A DNA stretch of 64,000 bases from Galerina marginata (taxonomy: Eukaryota > Basidiomycota > Agaricomycetes > Agaricales > Galerinaceae), in assembly GCA_023014335.1 (NCBI GenBank), contig JAECYW010000023.1, positions 682,001 to 746,000 of the forward strand, read 5' to 3'. The notes below the pieces were generated by a model, which ran no database searches, was not told where the DNA came from, and saw only the letters and a list, made by a program, of their open reading frames with translations. A program made the translations under genes and the position numbers. Positions 58,082 through 64,000 of this stretch are shown here, piece by piece. The number at the start of each line of letters is the position of its first letter. The stretch's first letter is position 1.

Positions 58082-58087
58082 TGACTC
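58082..58087. promoter_or_regulatory. TGACTC, Gcn4/CPC1-like site upstream of ILV2
   Basis: TGACTC lies 106 bp upstream of the ILV2 start. Gcn4-type bZIP factors bind TGA(C/G)TCA and activate amino-acid synthesis genes, ILV2 included in yeast. Here the sixth match is followed by G, so it is a partial site; occupancy is inference. Confidence 0.3.
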
Positions 58088-59231
58088 GATGAGGGGCTCC
58101 ACCACGGCCGATCGGTAAAAATTCGGCCGATCGTCTGTCTGATTTTGTCACATGATTAACCCACCTGTTCCGTTTTGGGTGTACGGCTCTGACGCTTTCA
58201 TTTCCACTCCACGTATTTGTAAACGATATCAACTTCCAAGTCCTCCGTCACAGATTCTCCGACGGTGTTTCTTGTTTGACGGTCAAAAATAGGAGCATGC
58301 ATCCAGGCTTAAGGTGCACGACAGACGCGATTTCCATGTCATATCTACATAGTCGATACCGATAATCCAGATGGTCTGGACTCTGGTCATTGACTATGTC
58401 AATAGAACATCTCCAGACTAGAAATTATTCATCTCGTTTTTGTAATGCTCGCCTACGAAGGTCAACTTAGACTCGGGTCGCATTGAATTATCAAACCATG
58501 ACTGTCAACAGATAGTGACATTCACTTGCCGCTGAATCTTGACGCCGCCTCCGGAAATTTTTCTCTCTGTCGACATGGTTCTTACCACCACCACCCTCGT
58601 CAAGGTGTGGACAATATGTCCCTCGTAACGAAAGCATGATACGATGACTCGGTGCCCATGGCCTCGGTCTGGTTCGCAGAAATTCGATTAAAGTGTAACT
58701 TAAGCCTGTAGGACAACAGTCAAGCTGCATGCAGTCAGAATAACCGGAGCCTAGGTTTGCAAGAATTCCGAATCAGCAACGGTCAGTCAGCTCTCTTTCT
58801 TCGGTGCTTCACCGATGATCTTGACGAGAATTCAGTGAGAGCCCATCAGACATCTATTTCGAAGCTACGGAGTTCAGCAACGGTTCAAATCGATCTATGT
58901 CAAACCAATTGACGGAAATGTGTGGTCTCCTCACTCCTCACTTCGATCCATTTGTACTCACAACTTCCAGTTCCAGTTCATTCATTCTAGTACCTCTCAG
59001 GACCCTGGCTAGATCGTTACACCAGTCATGCACTCATTAGCATAAGGTCCGTCGGAAGAAGAACGGCTTGTATGCTTGTTCGTTTGCCCTCGATCCTTGT
59101 CAACAGGGCCAGAGATGTCTTTCTCGTCTCGTCTGGCGGGATATCTAGCTCCATGGGTTATTTGCGCTTCCTCTGCGTCATTCAAAGTCCAGCTACATCC
59201 CTACGCCAAGGGAATGCCGTAGCTCCTCAAG

Positions 59232-59239
59232 TATATAAG
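59232..59239 (+). promoter_or_regulatory. TATA box of the ricin-B lectin gene
   Basis: TATATAAG about 44 bp before the ATG at 59283; sequence and place fit a core promoter, although the leader would be short. Confidence 0.5.
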
Positions 59240-59282
59240 AGGCCGTTCAGTGCAGATAATGTGCCCAATTACTGGCAACACA

Positions 59283-60273
59283 ATGATCTTTCATTTGATC
59301 GTTCTAACACTATTGCCCTTCTTCCCTCCGGTTTTCTCCAGCTCTCTCTCCCTTCGAGCACCATGGATCCCTGTTTACCTCGCCTGTGCTTCTGAGTTGA
59401 AGACAGCTGACGGCCAGTCTTACCGCCTAGTGGAGTCCACCACATTTAGTCAATACTACCAATGCTCTTATTGGAATAACGATCCTACAAAAGGGGACGA
59501 TCAGTTTTGCTGGTATGACGTACGGAAATCTCAACTCTATCATTTTCATTTTGCTAACCAATTCATGTCTTGGTAGTTCCACAACCATACACTCTACCAC
59601 GCCCCGAATGTTCCTCTGCCTGGCATCGACAGTAATGCAGCATGCCCTACTACTGTTCCTCATGCTGGAAAATACAATATTTTCCCATCTGCCAATTCCA
59701 TGCAATGCGTGACTGCCAGGGACTTTGACGGAGCACCCGTCACGATCGAGGTATCAACACTTTCCTCTTCATGCTTATCCGACTTTCAATAATGGGTTAA
59801 TTAGGAATGTAACTTCTCGTCTGGCAAACACCGCCGCCAGACCTGGTTCTTCGACGGCAGCACCCTCAAACTAGATGGCACCAATAAATGCCTTGATGTC
59901 ACGGACGGCAAAACTTCCAATGGTGTCAAGCTTCAAGTGTGGACGTGTGTCGATGGCGCTCGAAACCAGCAGTTTTACCACTGGGATCACGTTCAGCTAA
60001 TTGTTCCTGAGGACCATATCAGTTGGATTTACCAGCCTGGGAAGTGCATGGACTTGACTGACGGTGTGGTGCAAGATGGTACAAAAGTATTGTACTCTCC
60101 GTTTTTTCTAGAGCTAGAAACAGCTGACATTCATCGTAGATTCAACTGTGGGATTGCAATTACCAGAACCCGAACCAGGTGAATCAATACCCAATTAAAA
60201 AACTCTTTACTTGCCAAGGTTCTAATGCGTTAATCTATAGAAATGGTCTGTGGTCCCTGCTGCCGGTCAATGA
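59283..60273 (+). CDS. Secreted ricin B-type lectin (beta-trefoil) protein
   Basis: Five exons: 59283-59519, 59577-59750, 59805-60086, 60140-60178, 60241-60273; 254 residues. Signal peptide MIFHLIVLTLLPFFPPVFSS. The C-terminal 130 residues carry beta-trefoil repeats: HRRQTWFFDGSTLKL, NKCLDVTDGKTSNGVKLQVW, GARNQQFYHW and GKCMDLTDGVVQDGTKIQLW, ending NQKWSV (QxW motif). The N-terminal part (residues 25-110, with YYQCSYWNND) is Cys- and Trp-rich and may be a degenerate repeat. These are sugar-binding folds; many mushroom members have defensive or fruiting roles, but sugar specificity cannot be read here. No enzymatic domain. Last exons of 39 and 33 nt are unusually short. Confidence 0.88.
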
Positions 60274-60774
60274 ACATTTCTCTCTTGTGTGACTTGATTA
60301 ATGTTGTTCTATTTTATTACGACGTCGTTGATATCGACATTTTTGGACGCTTTCTGAAAAATGGTACCCTTTGTCTTATATACTCGAGTACATGGAACAT
60401 AGGTTTACCGATTATTATTGTTTCATTTCCAATTGTCTTATAATAAAGCTTGTAAGCTTATTTCCTTTCAGGACGTCTCTCCCAAAACAAGGAAAGGATT
60501 TTCACAACGAAATCATGGTTAAGAGCTTTGTGCCATAGGTGTAGAACAATGTTTACAAAAACGGAGCGGACAACGAAGTCGCACCGTGGCTGAACCTCTT
60601 ACACAAATATATTTTTCTGATAAAAAACGTGATAAATGTTTTCATGTATCCTCATGTATGAATTGAGAACATTTACAGATAGCCATACATAATGAACAGT
60701 TGTGTTTACAGACGAACAGTGTACAATGCATAATTTCCTACAGTGCGATGAATAAATACCGGGAACGAAATTTG
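60274..60774. other. Convergent 3' intergenic region, 501 bp
   Basis: AT-rich, between the lectin stop codon (plus) and the RING gene stop codon (minus). Repeated CATGTATCCTCATGTATGAA-like wording near 60640 only; no gene. Confidence 0.5.
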
Positions 60775-63700
60775 TCAAGGAATGTAAATCCTAGAGTAAC
60801 CTTCGACACTGAAAAGAATCGACAATCAGGACAATTGGCTGGGAACGAAGTAGAAACTTACATCTGGCGACAACATGGACAGCGATGTTTTGATGGCGTG
60901 CTTTTGGATGCCAGTGCCTCTCTACAGCTATCACACATAGCCAGGCACCTGTACCAAAATTATTGATTAGCGTGTGCAGGATAACAGACGCAGTATTGGT
61001 GGAAGAAAGTAAGAAACGCACCGGCAGGGCCAACAGATAATATCTCGGACTTCCATCGTACATATCACACAGGCACTCTGGACTCCTCTCGCCTCATCCT
61101 CTGGGTTATACCCGCCAAACATCGGTCGAGCCGCGGACTCTGCCAGTATATCATACTCGCCAAGGCCGCAAAAGTCATCAGGGGATGCATGTCTATAAAG
61201 CGAGTTTGAGCCTGGATCCGGGTCGTTCTTGACAAGCGCGTTCCAGCGACGTCTCGTTAGCGGAGAGGCGCCATTCCCACCGTGCATAAGATGGGCGAGC
61301 ACCATCTCCCCGCTCCCATGTCCAGGGCTGGTGGACGGGGGTAAAGCGGAGGATGTCGACCCCACACGACCACCCGAGTTTCGCAAAAGGTCGGTAAAAA
61401 GCCCCACTGCCTCAGCCTCTTCTCCGCCCTCCTCTCCTTCTTCTTCGCTCTCTTCCTCATCTTCAGAAAACACCGAACCGACTTCATCGTCTTCATCATC
61501 GCTGATATCTTGCCCCCTTAAGAATCGTTGATACGTTTCTCGTTCGTTCCGACTCTGAATTTCGTCCTCTGAGACTTCGTCTTCCTCGACATGTGTCGTA
61601 AGGTTGTCGTCCAACCCAGGAGTTTCCTGACGACGGTCAACTCGCCTAGGCTTCCTCGCGGCTTCTCGTACTCTGACGGTGCCTTTCGCTCTCTCGATTA
61701 AGAAGATGACAAGGCCTTTCAAGACGTCCCAGATTGCAGATAGGAAGGCTGCTATTTCCTTCATCCACTTCCACCATCTCCCATGGGCGTATTCAGCCGC
61801 CTCCGAAACGCCAAGGTCGACAGTCCGGACTTCGTTTGAAAACCCTCGGTTCGTGATAGGAGCTGGCGTCTTCTTTCTTTGCCTTGTCTCCATCATCTGA
61901 GCAAAGTCAGGCGAAATACTTGAAGCAAATGGCGCAGAGGGCAATCCATAATGAACCTCGCCAACGCCAACACGACCCATGCGCACGACTCCGAAGGCAG
62001 AATCGCCTTTTCTTCGTGATGACCCGCTCTTTCGTGTGGGCAGATTTATCGGAGCAACTTCGTTGCCCCAGCCCCGGAGCCCGGTAGCTTCCATGCTGGC
62101 TATGCCTACGCGGAGCAGCAGCACACCAAAATCTTCTTCAAACGGCAAGGTCTGGAAAAATCCAGGTTCCGGCTCGTCTTCGTCTGCCGAGTAGGAGTAG
62201 TCAGGCTGAGTCTTAACAAGAGCACTCAAAAAATTGGTCTTACCGTACAGCGCTGTACCCTGTCCAACGCCTAGCCCGCTAAGTACACGATCAACCCGAC
62301 CTCTAACGAGAAGTTGCACGAAGGCGTTTATGAAGACAGTAAGCAGGATGGTGCAGATGAGAAGTGTTTCGAAAATGTTTGGAATATAATTTAGCAGTGG
62401 GTAATTCACTCCAGATGGGCGGCCAAGGTACGGTGATAGGCGTTGTGCGGTCGTTGATGTGGGCGTTATAGAAGCTGCAGCGGTCAGTGATGGCGATGGT
62501 GACGAAGATTGAAAGAAGAATTTGGAGTACAAGGTGCCGTGGAAATGGGCAAGGGAGAGTATCGATGTTAATGCAGTTGGGAGGAGTCTATGGCCTGATA
62601 GGCGCTTTGAGATGGAGAGAATGTGGAATATTGTTAACTGTCAAGAAGAAAGTAAGCATGTTGTCAATAAAACAAGGTACGATTTCATACCTGAAGCAGA
62701 GGAATGGTTATAGTAATGATAACATGCTTGTCAGGCCTCGAAGGAGAGCCGTCGGTTGGTTTGAATACATGGGCTATAGGAGAAGAATAAACGTGCAGCA
62801 AAAATGCGTAACCAACCTGATTCTAATCGGTTAAATAAAAGTAATTAAGCGTTTAGGTGGGAATCACAAACCAGGTTAAATGGAGATGTATTTGGGTTGG
62901 CGTTGCCGATCGGAAAACCACTTCCCATTCCATCCAACGCCTTGATCAGACCCTCTACAAGGAATGCACCGCAAACAGCACAGAAAGTGCCCCAGCATAT
63001 CTCGCTCATTTCTTTCTGGACACACCACTTTCCCAGACTGTCAAATGAGCCCAAGACACCCCACCATGTGGTCTTCTGGACATCGGCATCGGTCAGCTTA
63101 GGAAGTATTTCAGACGTTTGCAGCACGAGGAGGAGCCAGATCAGAAGCATCTTGGAGAGAAAGTAGATAGATGGTAGATGTAACACGAGGCGAGTAGTGG
63201 TGCGACCAAAGTTGAGTGGTAAGACTGCTGCGTACAATTGTCTCCAGATAACGTTGTTCCGCTGGATTGGGGTGGCGAAGGTTGGGCCGAACCGGTATGC
63301 ATGTCGAGAACGACGGGCAGGTATTCGTGACGGGATAATGACGTTCTGCATCCGGTGCAGCAAGAGAGCCTGCAAGCAGGTAGGTAGAATGGTGTGAGTG
63401 AATTTAAAATATGAGTATGTTGAAAGAAATGCACCATAATGAACAGCCCAAGCATATACCAGGATGTAAAGAAACCCCAAGGGCCTGGAAACATTGATAG
63501 TTGATCTATTGCGGACGGTAAAGGAGTTTCTGTGCTTTGAACCGGTGCATAGGTAGAAGCCCAGTCTTCAACCACTGAAGTAGCAGGAATTTCAGACGTT
63601 TCTGAGAGAGTTCCAAAGGTTCCTTTCCGTAAACGTGCTAGGAGACGAGACGTTGGGAGCCTGGCAAAGATAGAGCTGAAATTAAGCGATATGTTGTAGG

Positions 63701-63788
63701 CCAGCAGAGATATCGGTGTCGCAAATGGCGGGGCATTGTAGCCTTGCTGGGTGGGCACAATATCTGCAACTACCGCAGCACCATTCAT
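60775..63788 (-). CDS. Multi-TM RING-finger E3 ubiquitin ligase (Asi-like)
   Basis: Six exons: 63788-63435, 63369-62872, 62816-62691, 62637-61022, 60948-60862, 60808-60775; 904 residues. About six or more hydrophobic spans lie in the N-terminal 400 residues (FFTSWYMLGLFIM, FLSKMLLIWLLLVL, ICWGTFCAVCGAFLVEGL, VIITITIPLLQLTIFHIL, FETLLICTILLTVFINAF). A long acidic segment (EDEEESEEEGEEGGEE) precedes a C-terminal C3HC4 RING: CVICTMEVRDIICWPC, RCLAMCDSCREALA, HRCPCCRQIVEGYSRIYIP. Layout (TM domain, C-terminal RING ending in the protein's last residues) resembles the nuclear inner-membrane ligases Asi1/Asi3. That assignment is inferred from architecture only. Start taken at ATG 63788; a further upstream exon cannot be excluded. 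Confidence 0.88.
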
Positions 63789-64000
63789 CTTGCTGAAATC
63801 CAAGTATTCCAGTCAAATGCCCGGGAGTTGTCGTCGGAGGTAATTATGAATTTCTGCTTTTCTATGGTCTCAACGTCATCAAGGAGTTGACATAAAGTGC
63901 GCCACATACCGCAACCGAAAGTCTACCAATTCTTCCAGCGCTGCACTTGTCGACAACGACGAGAAATTGAGGAGAAACCTGCTGCGAAGGTAGCCTTAAG
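63789..64000. other. Upstream flank of the RING gene
   Basis: 212 bp at the window edge; 5' flank of the minus-strand RING gene. No other signal. Confidence 0.4.

Larger units (their letters stand above)
57977..59282. other. Divergent promoter region, 1.3 kb
   Basis: Shared upstream DNA of ILV2 (minus) and the ricin-B lectin gene (plus). Holds a Gcn4-like TGACTC and a TATA box (listed separately) and a GGCCGATCG direct repeat near 58107 and 58127. No gene seen in 58100-59230. Confidence 0.5.

Noticed and set aside
1..64000. tRNA genes, CRISPR arrays, bacterial operons, riboswitches
   Set aside because: No B-box/cloverleaf I could fold by eye, no regular spacer array, and gene structure is eukaryotic throughout.

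Overview
The window looks like nuclear DNA of a mushroom-forming basidiomycete (Agaricomycetes). Nearly every gene is broken by many short introns (about 45-80 nt, mostly GT-AG), genes lie on both strands, and several families are typical of that class: secreted FAD-linked oxidases, F-box-like tandem families, an NB-ARC/TPR NLR, a seven-helix basidiomycete membrane protein and secreted CE16 esterases. The species cannot be told from the sequence. Exon joins were made by hand from reading frames, splice sites and family knowledge; no search was run.

Left part (1-22 kb): a secreted-type BBE/FAD oxidase with at least 18 exons (5' end uncertain); a minus-strand coiled-coil/Ser-Pro-rich protein; three tandem copies of an F-box-like gene in about 1.84-kb units (5.55-11 kb); a 1.5-kb gap with a perfect hairpin; a 1285-aa Ser/Pro-rich protein whose ATG is split by an intron; a 1.7-kb repeat-rich gap with a palindromic foldback element and degenerate GTGCGAGG repeats; then a 13-exon RNA-dependent RNA polymerase of the RNA-silencing type with an intact DYDGD site.

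Middle (22-45.6 kb): an NLR (MLKL/HeLo-like N-terminus, NB-ARC, TPR array) lies directly downstream of the RdRP. It converges on an NAD(P)-binding Rossmann protein. Next come a Gln-rich basic putative regulator, a single-copy F-box/LRR-like protein, a FAHD1-type acylpyruvase, the Sit4/PP6-associated SAPS protein, the AP-2 mu adaptin, a CE16 acetylesterase, an ABM/Dabb-like protein and a secreted ACMSD-type amidohydrolase.

Right part (46-64 kb): a seven-TM protein, a gene-poor 3-kb stretch, a single-pass membrane protein, a clean non-autonomous DNA transposon (perfect 24-bp TIRs and 9-bp target duplication), a secreted endonuclease/exonuclease/phosphatase fused to a jacalin-like lectin, acetolactate synthase (ILV2), a secreted ricin-B-type lectin and a multi-TM RING E3 ligase.

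The genes do not form one pathway. Core functions (RNA silencing, PP2A-like phosphatase regulation, endocytosis, branched-chain amino acid synthesis, ubiquitin ligation) are interleaved with accessory secreted enzymes, lectins and expanding F-box/NLR families. The most notable grouping is the neighbouring RdRP and NLR, flanked by repeats.
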